From Curtobacterium ammoniigenes NBRC 101786 (GTDB lineage Bacteria > Actinomycetota > Actinomycetes > Actinomycetales > Microbacteriaceae), in assembly GCF_001571045.1 (NCBI RefSeq), contig NZ_BCSV01000004.1, positions 186,001 to 250,000 on the forward strand: a stretch of 64,000 nt of DNA, in the 5' to 3' direction. The position numbers were made by a program, and so were the translations under genes. The notes under the pieces were generated by a model, which ran no database searches, had not been told where the DNA came from, and worked only from the letters and a program-made list of their open reading frames with translations. The first letter of the stretch is position 1, and the number at the start of each line of letters is the position of its first letter. Shown here piece after piece: positions 42,661-51,484 of this stretch.

Positions 42661-42720
42661 CCGCCTGATTGGGCCTCGAGCAGCCCGCTGATTGGGGCTC
42701 GTGCAGTCCGAGTCAGGCGG
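42661..42720. repeat. Two-copy 23-bp tandem repeat within an inverted repeat
   Basis: Copies at 42665-42687 and 42688-42710 are directly adjacent and agree at 20 of 23 positions (core CTGATTGGG-CTCG-GCAG). They are bounded by CCGCCTGA (42661) and TCAGGCGG (42713), so the whole can fold as a hairpin. It lies between convergent genes and may act as a terminator. Confidence 0.65.
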
Positions 42721-42735
42721 AAGCGACGAGACGAA

Positions 42736-43593
42736 TCAGATCGCGCGCGTGACACCCCGGGTGAGAATCGCGCTGGTCAGGGCCTCCGTCGCCTCGGCCG
42801 CAGCGGAGGGATTCGCGATCAGCACATAGTCGACCGCTGGCAGCTCTGGCAACGCGAGCCGGACCGAGACCTTCACGAGATCGGGCGGGATCAGTGAGTG
42901 CGGGAAGACCGCGACGCCGATCCCTGCCCGAGCGGCCGCGAGCACGCCGTTCACGTCGCGAGTGTTGCAGGTGATCCGCCAGGTTCGCCCCGCGGCCTCG
43001 AGCGCGTTGATCGCCATCTGCCGGCTCAGGCTCGGCGCTTGGTAGACGATGAGCGGCACCGGCTGATCCGGCTCGACGGCGATGCCGTCTTGCGCCATCC
43101 ACACCATCTGGTCGGTCGCGACCCTCGTCCCCTCGGCGGATTCACCAGCGGTCTGCTTGATGAACACGAGGTCCAGGTGCCCGGCGTGCAGGCGCCGCAG
43201 AAGCTGTCCGGACTGCGCCACCGTCAGCTCGAGGTCGACCTGGGGGTGCAGGCGCCGGAAGTCCCGCAGGATCCTCGGCAGTTGCGTCTGCGCGAGGTCA
43301 TCGGCCGCGCCGAACCGCAGTCGGCCGCGCGCGGCGACGCCGGAGAAGTATGCGTCCGCGGTGCGGTGCGCCGCGAGGATCGTCCGGGCGAAGCCGGCCA
43401 TCGCGTCACCGTTGTCGGTCAGCGCGACGCCGCGCGTATCGCGGGCGACGAGCGTGCGAGACACCGCTGCTTCGAGCCGGCGGACGTGCTGGCTCACGGT
43501 CGGCTGACTGAGCCCCAAGCGTTCGGCCGCCCGCGTGAAGCTCTGCGTGTCCGCGACCGCGAGGAAGGTCTCGAGGAGGACCGGGTCGAGCAT
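42736..43593 (-). CDS. LysR family transcriptional regulator
   Basis: This is a 285-residue LysR regulator. The N-terminal helix-turn-helix is TQSFTRAAERLGLSQPTVSQH (within residues 17-37, split here as TQSFTRAAERLGL and SQPTVSQHVRRLE), followed by the ligand-binding domain with two alpha/beta lobes. ATG at 43593 fits the family start MLDPVLLETFLAV; a GTG at 43605 is possible. It is divergent from an MFS exporter gene, with a T-N11-A palindrome between, so it probably controls the exporter and itself. The inducer is unknown. Confidence 0.9.
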   Translation of the reverse strand: MLDPVLLETFLAVADTQSFTRAAERLGLSQPTVSQHVRRLEAAVSRTLVARDTRGVALTDNGDAMAGFARTILAAHRTADAYFSGVAARGRLRFGAADDLAQTQLPRILRDFRRLHPQVDLELTVAQSGQLLRRLHAGHLDLVFIKQTAGESAEGTRVATDQMVWMAQDGIAVEPDQPVPLIVYQAPSLSRQMAINALEAAGRTWRITCNTRDVNGVLAAARAGIGVAVFPHSLIPPDLVKVSVRLALPELPAVDYVLIANPSAAAEATEALTSAILTRGVTRAI

Positions 43594-43607
43594 CTCGCAC
43601 CTCACCT

Positions 43608-43622
43608 ATTACGAATCGCAAT
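43608..43622. promoter_or_regulatory. LysR T-N11-A box
   Basis: ATTACGAATCGCAAT is an imperfect palindrome with the T-N11-A pattern of LysR sites, 15 bp upstream of the lysR ATG and about 90 bp from the MFS start. Confidence 0.6.
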
Positions 43623-43713
43623 GCAGTGATTCCAACCATAGGGGAAGGCAATGATGATTGAACCGTTATGTTCGAATACGGAACCACCCGCCTTCAACCG
43701 TCGGAGCACCACC

Positions 43714-45042
43714 GTGAGCGCGCCAACGACCGCCGCACCCCTCTCCCCGCCGACCGAACCGCTCCCCGTCCAGTCGACCCGCCCGCCGTGGCGCCACACC
43801 CTCATCGCACTGAGCGTTCCGAACTTCCGGATCTTCACGGCGACGAACGTCGTCGCAATGACCGCCAGCTGGATGCAGCGCATCGCGCAGGACTGGCTCG
43901 TCCTGCAGTTGACCGGTTCGGTCGCCGACGTCGGGATCACCGTCGCATGCCAGTTCGCTCCGATGCTCTTCTTCGGACTCCTGGGGGGTGTGTTCGTCGA
44001 CCGGTACCCGAAACGGGCGCTGATGATGCTCACGCAGGCGTCGTTCGCGGTCCTCAGCGGCATCCTCGCCGCCCTGACGCTGACGGGGGTGGTCCATGCG
44101 TGGCACATCTGGGTGATCGCGTTCTTCATCGGCATCGTCACCGTGATCGACAACCCCGCCCGTCAGGTATTCGTCACGGAGATCGTCGGGAGCGAGCACC
44201 TCAAGAACGCGATCAGCCTCAACTCGAGCGTGTTCCAACTCGGCGGCATGATCGGTCCTGCATTGTCCGGGGTCCTGCTGGTGACCGTCGGCGCCGGCTG
44301 GTCGTTCGGTATCAATGCCGCTGCGTGCGTCGCCGTCGTCGTGACATTGGCGTTCCTTCGAGTGTCTGAGTTGCACGCGATGCCGTCGATCCCCCGATCG
44401 AAGGGGCAGCTGGCCGAGGGCCTGCGCTATGCGATCTCGAAGCCGACGATCATCGTCCCGGTGATCATGGTCGCCTTCTTCTCCGTCTTCGCGCTGACGA
44501 TGCCGGTCCTGCTCTCGGCGTTCGCTTCGACGGTGTACCACGTCGGGGCCGGAGGCTACGGCCTGTTCAACTCGATGGTTGCGATCGGCGCGCTCTCCGG
44601 CGCCCTCCTCTCGACGCGCCGCGCCGTCGTCCGACTCCGCACGATCGTCGGCGGGGTGCTGTCGTCCGGCGTGCTGCTCGTCATCACCGGACTGACGCCC
44701 GTGATCACACCGTTCGCCGTGCTCTTGATCACCGTCGGAATGGCACAGCTGCTCTTCATGACGGCGTCGAACTCGCTCGTGCAGATGTCATCGAACCTCG
44801 CAGTGCGCGGTCGGGTGATGTCGCTGTACGTCCTCGTGCTGCTCGGCGGACAGGCGATCGGCGGCCCGATCATGGGCCAGATCGTCGATCACTTCGGGGC
44901 CCACGTCGGCATGGTCATCGCGGGCGGGATTCCCGCGGCCGCGGCAGCCGTCATCGCCCTCGTCCTCGCACGACGCGGTCACCTGCATCTCGCGCTGCGG
45001 ACGCGACACCACGTGCCACTGCCGGCGATCGTCAGTCGGTGA
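43714..45042 (+). CDS. MFS transporter, EntS/DHA3 type
   Basis: This 442-residue membrane protein of the major facilitator superfamily resembles multidrug or siderophore exporters of the DHA3/EntS group. It has the N-terminal FRIFTATNVVAMTASWMQRIA segment, the loop GGVFVDRYPKRALMML, about twelve predicted helices and a short C-terminal tail. The GTG at 43714 has GGAG seven bases upstream; the frame is open to an ATG at 43651. It is regulated presumably by the divergent LysR. The exported compound is unknown. Confidence 0.88.
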   Translation: MSAPTTAAPLSPPTEPLPVQSTRPPWRHTLIALSVPNFRIFTATNVVAMTASWMQRIAQDWLVLQLTGSVADVGITVACQFAPMLFFGLLGGVFVDRYPKRALMMLTQASFAVLSGILAALTLTGVVHAWHIWVIAFFIGIVTVIDNPARQVFVTEIVGSEHLKNAISLNSSVFQLGGMIGPALSGVLLVTVGAGWSFGINAAACVAVVVTLAFLRVSELHAMPSIPRSKGQLAEGLRYAISKPTIIVPVIMVAFFSVFALTMPVLLSAFASTVYHVGAGGYGLFNSMVAIGALSGALLSTRRAVVRLRTIVGGVLSSGVLLVITGLTPVITPFAVLLITVGMAQLLFMTASNSLVQMSSNLAVRGRVMSLYVLVLLGGQAIGGPIMGQIVDHFGAHVGMVIAGGIPAAAAAVIALVLARRGHLHLALRTRHHVPLPAIVSR

Positions 45043-45067
45043 CGACCGCCGGCTCGGCCCGTCCGGT

Positions 45068-45083
45068 GCGGGATGCGTCCCGC
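45068..45083. terminator. Hairpin between convergent genes
   Basis: GCGGGA-TGCG-TCCCGC forms a 6-bp stem with a 4-base loop between the MFS gene and the NAD(P)-binding protein gene. There is no T-run. Confidence 0.45.
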
Positions 45084-45088
45084 CGCGC

Positions 45089-45736
45089 TCAGTAGGCGAC
45101 GCCGAACCGCTCCCGGTGGTGCGCCGGGTGCTCGAGTTCGTCCACGTAGGCGATCGCGAAATCCGCGCCCGAGATCATCGAGTTGCCGTCAGCATCCGTG
45201 AGGAGCACGTCGCCGCCGACGCGGAATGCGCCGGTACGCTCGCCGGGGTTGTAGGACCCGAATGCCGCGGCTGGGCTGACATAGAACCAGTCGACGGGCG
45301 TGTCGGAGTTGCGCAGCGCATCCAGGATCTCGGCGTGTGCGCGCGCTTCCGCGGCGAACGCCTCGGGGAACTCGGGAGTGTCGAACAGACGTGGGCCGCC
45401 ATCGGCGACAACGAGGCTCCCGGCGCCGCCGACGAACGACAGACGCGCGCCGGCAGACGCCGCCGCGTCGAGGAGGCTCGGCAGCGCGTCGAGCAGCCGC
45501 TCGCCGTCGGATCCGATCGCGTGCAGTGCCACGACGACCGCATCGGCGCCCGCCACCGTCTCTTTGACGAAGTCGGCGTCGAAGATGCTGCCCTCCGCCA
45601 CAGCGAGGTCGTCCGCGGCCTGCAGGTTCGAGATGTTCCGCGCGACTGCGACGACGCGCATGCCGCGCGCTCGGGCCTCGGCTGTGATCGCGGAGCCGGC
45701 GTAGCCGGTTGCTCCGAAGACGACGATCGTGGACAT
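45089..45736 (-). CDS. NAD(P)H-binding protein, YwnB/SDR-like
   Basis: This 215-residue atypical SDR has the nucleotide-binding loop VVFGATGYAGSAI at the N-terminus, and AVVVALHAIG and SFVGGAGSLVVADGGPRLFD in the middle. This arrangement is typical of the YwnB/YesF NAD(P)-binding group, which lacks the usual YxxxK active site. The ATG has CGGAGG upstream. Its function is probably redox or regulatory. It is divergent from the quinone-oxidoreductase-like gene. Confidence 0.85.
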   Translation of the reverse strand: MSTIVVFGATGYAGSAITAEARARGMRVVAVARNISNLQAADDLAVAEGSIFDADFVKETVAGADAVVVALHAIGSDGERLLDALPSLLDAAASAGARLSFVGGAGSLVVADGGPRLFDTPEFPEAFAAEARAHAEILDALRNSDTPVDWFYVSPAAAFGSYNPGERTGAFRVGGDVLLTDADGNSMISGADFAIAYVDELEHPAHHRERFGVAY

Positions 45737-45916
45737 GAAACCTCCGTTGAGCTGCTGAGTCGGTCGCCGTCCGACGCGCACGGCGTCCGACGGACACCCG
45801 AGAGAACGCACTCGGTCGTGCCACATTCCCTCCCCCGCTGCAGCCGGTCGGGGGCGCGTCCCCCAATGCTGAGCGTCCGGCGGGCCACGTCGAGCGGCGC
45901 GTGATTGCCTGGAGGT

Positions 45917-46945
45917 ATGCGATCGATCGTCTACACGCGCTTCGGTGACTCCTCGGTTCTCGAGCTCGTCGACCGCCCGGTGCCGGAACCTGGCCCCGGA
46001 GAAGTACGGGTCCGGATTGTTGCGTCCGGTGTGAACCCGACGGATTGGAAAGCCCGCAGCGGCGGGACCTACGGCACGTCGATGCCGTTTCCCGAGATCA
46101 CCCCGAACCAGGACGGCTCAGGGGTCATCGACGCGGTGGGCGCGGGGGTCGACCGACTTCGGGTCGGCGATCGCGTCTGGACATACATGTCCGCCTCGGG
46201 GCGTCCCACGGGGACCGCACAGGAGTACACGGTGCTCCCCGCAGAGCGCGTCGTTCCGCTCGCCGCTGATGCGTCATTCGAACTCGGAGCATCCCTTGGC
46301 GTGCCTGCGATGACCGCGCACCGGGCCCTGACGGTGCACGAGTTCGGCCCCCGCCGACTCGCCCCTGGCGCCTTGGACGGGAATACCGTGCTCGTTGCCG
46401 GAGGCGCTGGCGCCGTGGGCCACGCCGCGATTCAGCTCGCCGTGTGGTCCGGTGCCACCGTGATCACAACGATCAGTTCGGACGACAAGGCGGCGCTCGC
46501 GCAGCGCGCCGGTGCGCAGCACACCGTGAACTATCGTCAGGACGATGCTGCGAAGCAGATCCGCGCGATCGCGCCGAACGGCGTCGACATCGTGGTGGAG
46601 GTTGCGATCGCGCAGAACAGCGCCCTGAACAGTGCGGTCCTCGCGAACCATGGCGTCGTCGCGATGTACGCCAACAATGGGGGCGACCAGGCGTCGATCG
46701 ACATTCGACCGAACATGTCGATCAACGCGCGATACCAGTTCCTGCTGCTCTACACGATCGGCCAGGCGGCACTCGATGCCGCCGCGGCCGACGTGAGCGC
46801 TGCGGTGCGCGATGGCGCGCTGCCCGTCGGAGCCGAGCACGGCCTCCCGATCGTGCGATTCCCGCTCGAGGAGACCAACCGAGCGCACGACGCCGTTGCA
46901 TCCGACACCGTCGGCAAAGTCATCATCGACGTCCAGTCCGCGTAG
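45917..46945 (+). CDS. Zinc-independent quinone oxidoreductase-like protein (MDR family)
   Basis: This 342-residue protein is a medium-chain dehydrogenase/reductase of the NADPH:quinone reductase (QOR) type. It has the N-terminal GroES-like domain ([32 protein letters not shown]) and a Rossmann domain with [18 protein letters not shown]. Zinc-binding residues are absent. ATG at 45917 follows GGAGGT closely; a TTG at 45905 is the other possible start. It precedes the YbhB gene by 28 bp and could be in the same transcript. Confidence 0.87.
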   Translation: MRSIVYTRFGDSSVLELVDRPVPEPGPGEVRVRIVASGVNPTDWKARSGGTYGTSMPFPEITPNQDGSGVIDAVGAGVDRLRVGDRVWTYMSASGRPTGTAQEYTVLPAERVVPLAADASFELGASLGVPAMTAHRALTVHEFGPRRLAPGALDGNTVLVAGGAGAVGHAAIQLAVWSGATVITTISSDDKAALAQRAGAQHTVNYRQDDAAKQIRAIAPNGVDIVVEVAIAQNSALNSAVLANHGVVAMYANNGGDQASIDIRPNMSINARYQFLLLYTIGQAALDAAAADVSAAVRDGALPVGAEHGLPIVRFPLEETNRAHDAVASDTVGKVIIDVQSA

Positions 46946-46973
46946 ACCCGTCAGCCCATCGAAAGGAACCCGC

Positions 46974-47525
46974 ATGAGCCACATCGACCACGACGACCCA
47001 TACCGCTCCATCGGCGACGTCCCCGCGTTCACGGTCACCAGTACCGATGTCACCGATGGTGCGACGCTGCCGAACGCGCAGGTGTCGGGCATCTTCGGCG
47101 CCGGCGGCGAAGACGTTTCGCCCCAGTTGGAGTGGAGCGGATTCCCCGCGGAGACGCGCAGCTTCGCGGTCACCGTCTACGATCCCGACGCTCCGACCGC
47201 GAGTGGGTTCTGGCACTGGGCGGTCGTCGATATCCCCGCCGCGACCACGGCCCTCCCACGCGGCGCCGGCGACGACAGCGGTTCGGCCCTGCCCGAGGGG
47301 GCCTTTCAGCTGAAGAACGACGGATCGATCGCCCGATTCCTCGGAGCGGCCCCGCCCGCAGGCGACGGCCCGCACCACTACTTCATCGGCGTGCACGCGC
47401 TCGACGTCGATTCGCTCGGCATCCCCAAGGACGCCACTCCCGCCTTCCTCGCGTTCAACCTCGCCTCCCACACCATCGCGCGCGCCGTCATCGTGCCGGT
47501 GTACGAAGTGCCTGCCGACGCATGA
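46974..47525 (+). CDS. YbhB/YbcL family (PEBP/Raf kinase inhibitor-like) protein
   Basis: This 183-residue protein is of the phosphatidylethanolamine-binding fold. The family signatures are [39 protein letters not shown] (the anion-binding DPD and H residues) and [16 protein letters not shown]. Its bacterial function is not known; it may bind phosphorylated or lipid ligands. GAAAGGAA precedes the ATG. The next gene starts inside its stop codon (ATGA), giving a coupled pair with the patatin-like lipase. Confidence 0.9.
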   Translation: MSHIDHDDPYRSIGDVPAFTVTSTDVTDGATLPNAQVSGIFGAGGEDVSPQLEWSGFPAETRSFAVTVYDPDAPTASGFWHWAVVDIPAATTALPRGAGDDSGSALPEGAFQLKNDGSIARFLGAAPPAGDGPHHYFIGVHALDVDSLGIPKDATPAFLAFNLASHTIARAVIVPVYEVPADA

Positions 47526-48430
47526 GCATCGCCCCGGACCCCGAACGCAGCGCCATCGTGTTCGGGGGTGGTGGGCTCGCGGGGATCGCGTGGGAGCTTG
47601 GGCTTCTGCAAGGGCTCCTCGACGAGGGCATCCCCCTGGACGATGCCGATCTCGTGGTTGGAACGAGTGCGGGCAGCATGGTCGGCGCCATCCTCCGCTT
47701 CGGGATGGTCAGCCAGGCGTTCGACCAGCAGCTCGCGCCACCACCATCGAGCTATGTCGAACCGCCCGCCCTCCCCGCTGACGAGTACGAGGCCCGGTAT
47801 CGCGCCGCACTTGGCGCCCCACCGATGACCGAGCAGGTGGCTCGGGCCCGCATCGGTGACGCCGCATCACGCGTCACCCACGGCCCGTCCGACGACGAGC
47901 GCGTCGCCACGTTCGCCCAGACGCTTCCCGACGCCTGGCCGGATGCGCCACTGCTCGTCACCGCCGTCGACGCCGAGGACGGCACGTTCCGCACGTTCTC
48001 ATCAGGAGACGACATCCGGCTCCCGCGCGCCGTCGCCGCGAGTTGCTGCGTGCCGTTCGTCTGGTCCCCAGTGCGCGTCCACGACCGGACCTACATCGAC
48101 GGAGGCGTGCGCAGCGTCACCAACGCCGATGTCGCCGCGGGCTGCGGGCGCGTGCTCGTCATCGCCTGTCGTGATGAGGTCCCGAGTCCGACCGGGCCTG
48201 CGCTCGACGCCGCCGTCGCTGCCATGCGAGCGAACGGAAGTCGCGTCGAGGTGGTCGTCGCGGATGCCGGGTCGCAGGCGGCCTTCGGCGACAATTCGCT
48301 CGCGCTGAGCTCACAGGCGCCCTCCGCTCACGCCGGGCGCATTCAGGCCGGCGTCGTCGCAGAACGAGTGCGGTCCTTCTGGCTCGACGCGGACGAGCCA
48401 CGGCTCACACGAACGCAGCCTGCCCCGTGA
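47522..48430 (+). CDS. Patatin-like phospholipase
   Basis: This 302-residue serine hydrolase of the patatin/RssA fold has the oxyanion loop [13 protein letters not shown], the nucleophile elbow GTSAG with Ser49 and the dyad Asp in YIDGG near residue 197. It probably cleaves acyl chains from phospholipids or neutral lipids in the cytoplasm or at the membrane. It is translationally coupled to the YbhB-like gene. Its 3' end overlaps the convergent acyl-CoA dehydrogenase gene by 26 bp. Confidence 0.9.
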   Translation: MSIAPDPERSAIVFGGGGLAGIAWELGLLQGLLDEGIPLDDADLVVGTSAGSMVGAILRFGMVSQAFDQQLAPPPSSYVEPPALPADEYEARYRAALGAPPMTEQVARARIGDAASRVTHGPSDDERVATFAQTLPDAWPDAPLLVTAVDAEDGTFRTFSSGDDIRLPRAVAASCCVPFVWSPVRVHDRTYIDGGVRSVTNADVAAGCGRVLVIACRDEVPSPTGPALDAAVAAMRANGSRVEVVVADAGSQAAFGDNSLALSSQAPSAHAGRIQAGVVAERVRSFWLDADEPRLTRTQPAP

Positions 48431-49622
48431 TCGCCCGACCGACGATCAACGTGTTCATCTCACGCGTGCCCTCGTAGGAGTAGATCGCCTCAGCATCGGC
48501 GAAGAATCGAGCAACTCCCCGGTCGAGCACTATGCCGTTCCCGCCGAGCACCTCACGGCACCATCCGACGGTCTCGCGCATCCGGGCGGTGGCGAACGCT
48601 TTCGCCATCGCCGAATGCTCATCGCGGGCAAGCCCGGCATCCTGCATCGTCGAGGCCTGCATGCACAGCGCAATCGACGCCGTGATGTTGCCCAGCGAGC
48701 GAACCAGCAGGTCCTGCACGAGCTGGTGCGCTGCGATCGGCTTGCCGAACTGCACGCGCTCACGCGCATACGCCAGCGCATGCTCGTAGGCTCCGATGGC
48801 GATCCCGACAGCCTGCCATGCGACCTCGAGCCGTGTGAGGCGCAGCACGGTCGCCGTGTCGCGGAACGAATTCGCGCGCTGCAGCCGACGCGACTCGGGC
48901 ACGACCACCCCCGTGAGCGTGATGTCCGCGTTCTGCACGGCCCGCAGCGCGATCTTGTCCTCGATCTTCGTCGCGCGATAGCCCGGCGTGTCCGTCGTGA
49001 CGAGGAAGCCCTTCACCTGGTCGTCGTCGACGTCCTTCGCCCAGACGACCACGACGTCTGCGAAGGTCGCGTTACCGATCCAGCGCTTCGCACCGTCGAG
49101 AATCCATCGGTCGCCGTCGCGCCGGGCGGTGGTGCGCAGTCCCCGCGCCGAGTCCGACCCGGAGAGCGGCTCGGTCAGACCGAATGCGCCAATGAGCTCC
49201 CCTGCAGCCATCGGCGGCAACCACTCGGCCTGCTGCTCGTCGCTTCCCGCGACGAAGATCGAGTTCATCGCCAAGCCGGACTGCACGCCGATGAACGTGG
49301 CCACGCTCGCGTCGACCCGTCCCGCCTCGAGGGCGGCCCACCCGCGGAACACCGCACTGTTCTCGAACGCACGGACGAGCGGGATCCCCGCGCCGTACGC
49401 GCCGACGGCCGCCAGCGGCTTGATGAGCTGCTTCGGAAACTCGGCACGGGCCCAGAACTCGTCGGCGATCGGAGCGACCTCGCGCTCGAGGAACGCCCGC
49501 AATGCCCCGATTGCTCGACGTTCCGGCTCGCTCAAGCGGTCTTGGAACCCGTAGAAGTCGGACTCGAGCAGGTCGGGGAGGGGAGATTCCGGCGTGTGGG
49601 CCGGGCGGGTCGTCGTTGACAT
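48405..49622 (-). CDS. Acyl-CoA dehydrogenase, glutaryl-CoA dehydrogenase-like
   Basis: This is a 405-residue FAD-dependent acyl-CoA dehydrogenase. It has GAFGLTEPLSGSD in the FAD-binding segment, RDGDRWILDGAKRWIGNA, and [20 protein letters not shown] with the catalytic Glu of the glutaryl-CoA dehydrogenase group. Substrate (glutaryl-CoA or short acyl-CoA) cannot be fixed from sequence. ATG 49622 is chosen over a GTG at 49631. It is divergent from the TetR gene, which probably regulates it. Confidence 0.9.
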   Translation of the reverse strand: MSTTTRPAHTPESPLPDLLESDFYGFQDRLSEPERRAIGALRAFLEREVAPIADEFWARAEFPKQLIKPLAAVGAYGAGIPLVRAFENSAVFRGWAALEAGRVDASVATFIGVQSGLAMNSIFVAGSDEQQAEWLPPMAAGELIGAFGLTEPLSGSDSARGLRTTARRDGDRWILDGAKRWIGNATFADVVVVWAKDVDDDQVKGFLVTTDTPGYRATKIEDKIALRAVQNADITLTGVVVPESRRLQRANSFRDTATVLRLTRLEVAWQAVGIAIGAYEHALAYARERVQFGKPIAAHQLVQDLLVRSLGNITASIALCMQASTMQDAGLARDEHSAMAKAFATARMRETVGWCREVLGGNGIVLDRGVARFFADAEAIYSYEGTREMNTLIVGRAITGQAAFV

Positions 49623-49667
49623 GAAGACCACGATGCATCATTCTCGGAAACGTTGCAAGGAGGTGCG

Positions 49668-50375
49668 ATGGAGTCGCAGGAGTTCGGCGCGCAGGCCGTC
49701 GCGCTGGTCCCGACCGCGCTGTCGCACCGTTTGGAGGCGCACTCCGACACCCTCCGCGCGTTTCGTTCCGCCCGGCGCAGCTTCATCGACGGGGACCGCA
49801 TCGACATGGGGCGCCTCGCAGCGTCGCTCGGCGTCGACCGCACGAGCCTGTTCCGCTGGGTCGGCAATCGTGACCAGCTCATCTCGGAGATCCTGTGGTC
49901 GCTTGCCGTGCCGACGCTCGATCAGGCCGGCGCAGCCGCTGCTCCCCCCGGCACCGGCTCCCAACGGATCGTCGACGTCCTCGATCGGTTCACTGCGGAC
50001 CTCATCCGCGCCGACTATTTCCGAGCATTCCTGACGCGCGAGCCGTCCCGTGCGCTCCGCATCCTGACGACGACCGACTCCGACGTACAGCGGCGTCTCG
50101 TCGCCGTCGTGGAGCTCATCATCGAGCAGGAGGTCGCGCTCGCCGCATTCGATCCGGCACCGTTGTCGACACGGGAACTCGCGCGACTCCTCGTCCGAAT
50201 CTCGGAATCGTTCACGTACGCGGACCTCATCAGCGGTGAGCCGCCGGACGCGCATCGTGCCCGCGCCGCGTTCGAATACGTGCTGCGGCCGAGTGCCGAC
50301 GCGATTCGCGCAGACCGGGCCCGAGCCTCCAGGATCGACTCTGCAATCGACGAGCACCCCGAAAGGCAGTCATGA
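49668..50375 (+). CDS. TetR-family regulator, QsdR type
   Basis: This 235-residue protein has a short N-terminal helix-turn-helix (GRLAASLGVDRTSLFRWVGN) and a helical ligand-binding part. It matches the QsdR-type actinobacterial TetR group. AAGGAGGTGCG precedes the ATG. The divergent acyl-CoA dehydrogenase and the coupled thioesterase (ATGA overlap) suggest control of an acyl-CoA pathway with an acyl-CoA-type ligand. The 45-bp intergenic region should hold the operator. Confidence 0.83.
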   Translation: MESQEFGAQAVALVPTALSHRLEAHSDTLRAFRSARRSFIDGDRIDMGRLAASLGVDRTSLFRWVGNRDQLISEILWSLAVPTLDQAGAAAAPPGTGSQRIVDVLDRFTADLIRADYFRAFLTREPSRALRILTTTDSDVQRRLVAVVELIIEQEVALAAFDPAPLSTRELARLLVRISESFTYADLISGEPPDAHRARAAFEYVLRPSADAIRADRARASRIDSAIDEHPERQS

Positions 50376-50815
50376 CCGACGTCCCCGCGCTGGCCGCGTT
50401 CCCGTTCCGCCGCACGTTCCCGACGCGATGGAACGACAACGACATGTTCGGGCACGTCAACAACACGATCTACTACGCAGCCATGGACACGACCGCGACG
50501 TACTGGTTCGGGCAGCTCGCGGGCCTGGATCCGTTCAGTTCCGAGTGGATCGCCGTCGTGGTGTCCTCGAATTGCCGGTTCATCGAATCCGCCGTCTATC
50601 CGGATGTGATCGAGGTCGGTATGCGGTCGAAGCACCTCGGCCGCACCAGCCTGTCTTGGGAGTTCGCGCTTGTCCGGCAATCCGACGGGGCGCTCCTCGC
50701 GACCGGCGAGTTCGTGCACGTGATCATCGACCGGACCGGGGCACGCCGCCCGATCGCGATTCCGGAGAGCCTGCGGGCGCTGATCACCGAGACGATGGTC
50801 GCCGCGGCAGACTGA
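50372..50815 (+). CDS. Acyl-CoA thioesterase, hot-dog fold
   Basis: This 147-residue protein of the 4-hydroxybenzoyl-CoA thioesterase type has TRWNDNDMFGHVNNTIYYAAMD, with the catalytic Asp and Asn of the family. It should hydrolyse acyl-CoA thioesters. Its ATG overlaps the stop of the TetR gene by 4 bp. It probably works with the nearby acyl-CoA dehydrogenase. Confidence 0.9.
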   Translation: MTDVPALAAFPFRRTFPTRWNDNDMFGHVNNTIYYAAMDTTATYWFGQLAGLDPFSSEWIAVVVSSNCRFIESAVYPDVIEVGMRSKHLGRTSLSWEFALVRQSDGALLATGEFVHVIIDRTGARRPIAIPESLRALITETMVAAAD

Positions 50816-50817
50816 GG

Positions 50818-51462
50818 TCAGCCGACCTCGCGGGCCAGCGACCGAAGCGTCGCGGCCGCCGCATCGAACTCCGCTGCCGCCCGATCGCGGAGCGCTGCCA
50901 TCGCGGGAAGCCGTTCCGCAAGCGTCGCCGACGCGGTGACGATCCGGACCTCCATGCCGAATGCGTTTCCGAGGATGATCGACAGCACTGGCGACCCGTG
51001 ATCCCACCCCGCTGTCGCAGTCCCGTCGTCGTAGGTGCCGCCGCGAGTCACCGCCACGACGGCAGGTCGCCCCGCGAGCGGCTGCGCTCCTCCCGGTTCG
51101 GCGGGGGTGAGCACACCGGGCACGTGGACGCGGTCCAGCCACGCCTTGAGCGTGGAGGGCACGGTGTAGTTGTACAGCGGCGCGCCCACGAGCAGAACGT
51201 CGGCGGCGAGCAGCTCGTCGATGATCTCCTGCTGCAGCGCGGCCGCCGCTGCCGGGACGATCGCGCCCGCGGGCCGTGCACCCTCGGGCCAGTGCAACGC
51301 AGCGGTCTCCAAATGCGGCAGCGGATCCGACTGCAGGTCCCGATAGACGACCGTGTAGTCCGCGCCGCGGGCTCGCCACGCATCCGCGAAGGCGGCCGTC
51401 AGGGCTCGGGACCGCCCCCGGTCGAGGTCGGCGGACGAGTCGAGGTGCAGCAGCGTCGGCAT
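50818..51462 (-). CDS. FMN-dependent NADH-azoreductase-like flavoprotein
   Basis: This 214-residue protein has the flavodoxin-like fold of AzoR/ArpD-type quinone and azo reductases: the phosphate loop LDSSADLDRGRSRALTAAF, APLYNYTVPSTLKAWLDRV (FMN site) and VTRGGTYD. It probably reduces quinones by NADH, with azo dyes as accidental substrates. The ATG lies 6 bp after TAGCGT, a leaderless start. It is convergent with the thioesterase and only 2 bp separates them. Confidence 0.87.
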   Translation of the reverse strand: MPTLLHLDSSADLDRGRSRALTAAFADAWRARGADYTVVYRDLQSDPLPHLETAALHWPEGARPAGAIVPAAAAALQQEIIDELLAADVLLVGAPLYNYTVPSTLKAWLDRVHVPGVLTPAEPGGAQPLAGRPAVVAVTRGGTYDDGTATAGWDHGSPVLSIILGNAFGMEVRIVTASATLAERLPAMAALRDRAAAEFDAAAATLRSLAREVG

Positions 51463-51468
51463 GGTGCA

Positions 51469-51474
51469 ACGCTA
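51469..51474 (-). promoter_or_regulatory. -10 box (TAGCGT) of the azoreductase-like gene
   Basis: TAGCGT on the minus strand lies 6 bp before the ATG at 51462. It sits within the 22-bp gap after the upstream gene. Confidence 0.5.
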
Positions 51475-51484
51475 CCGGGCGGCG

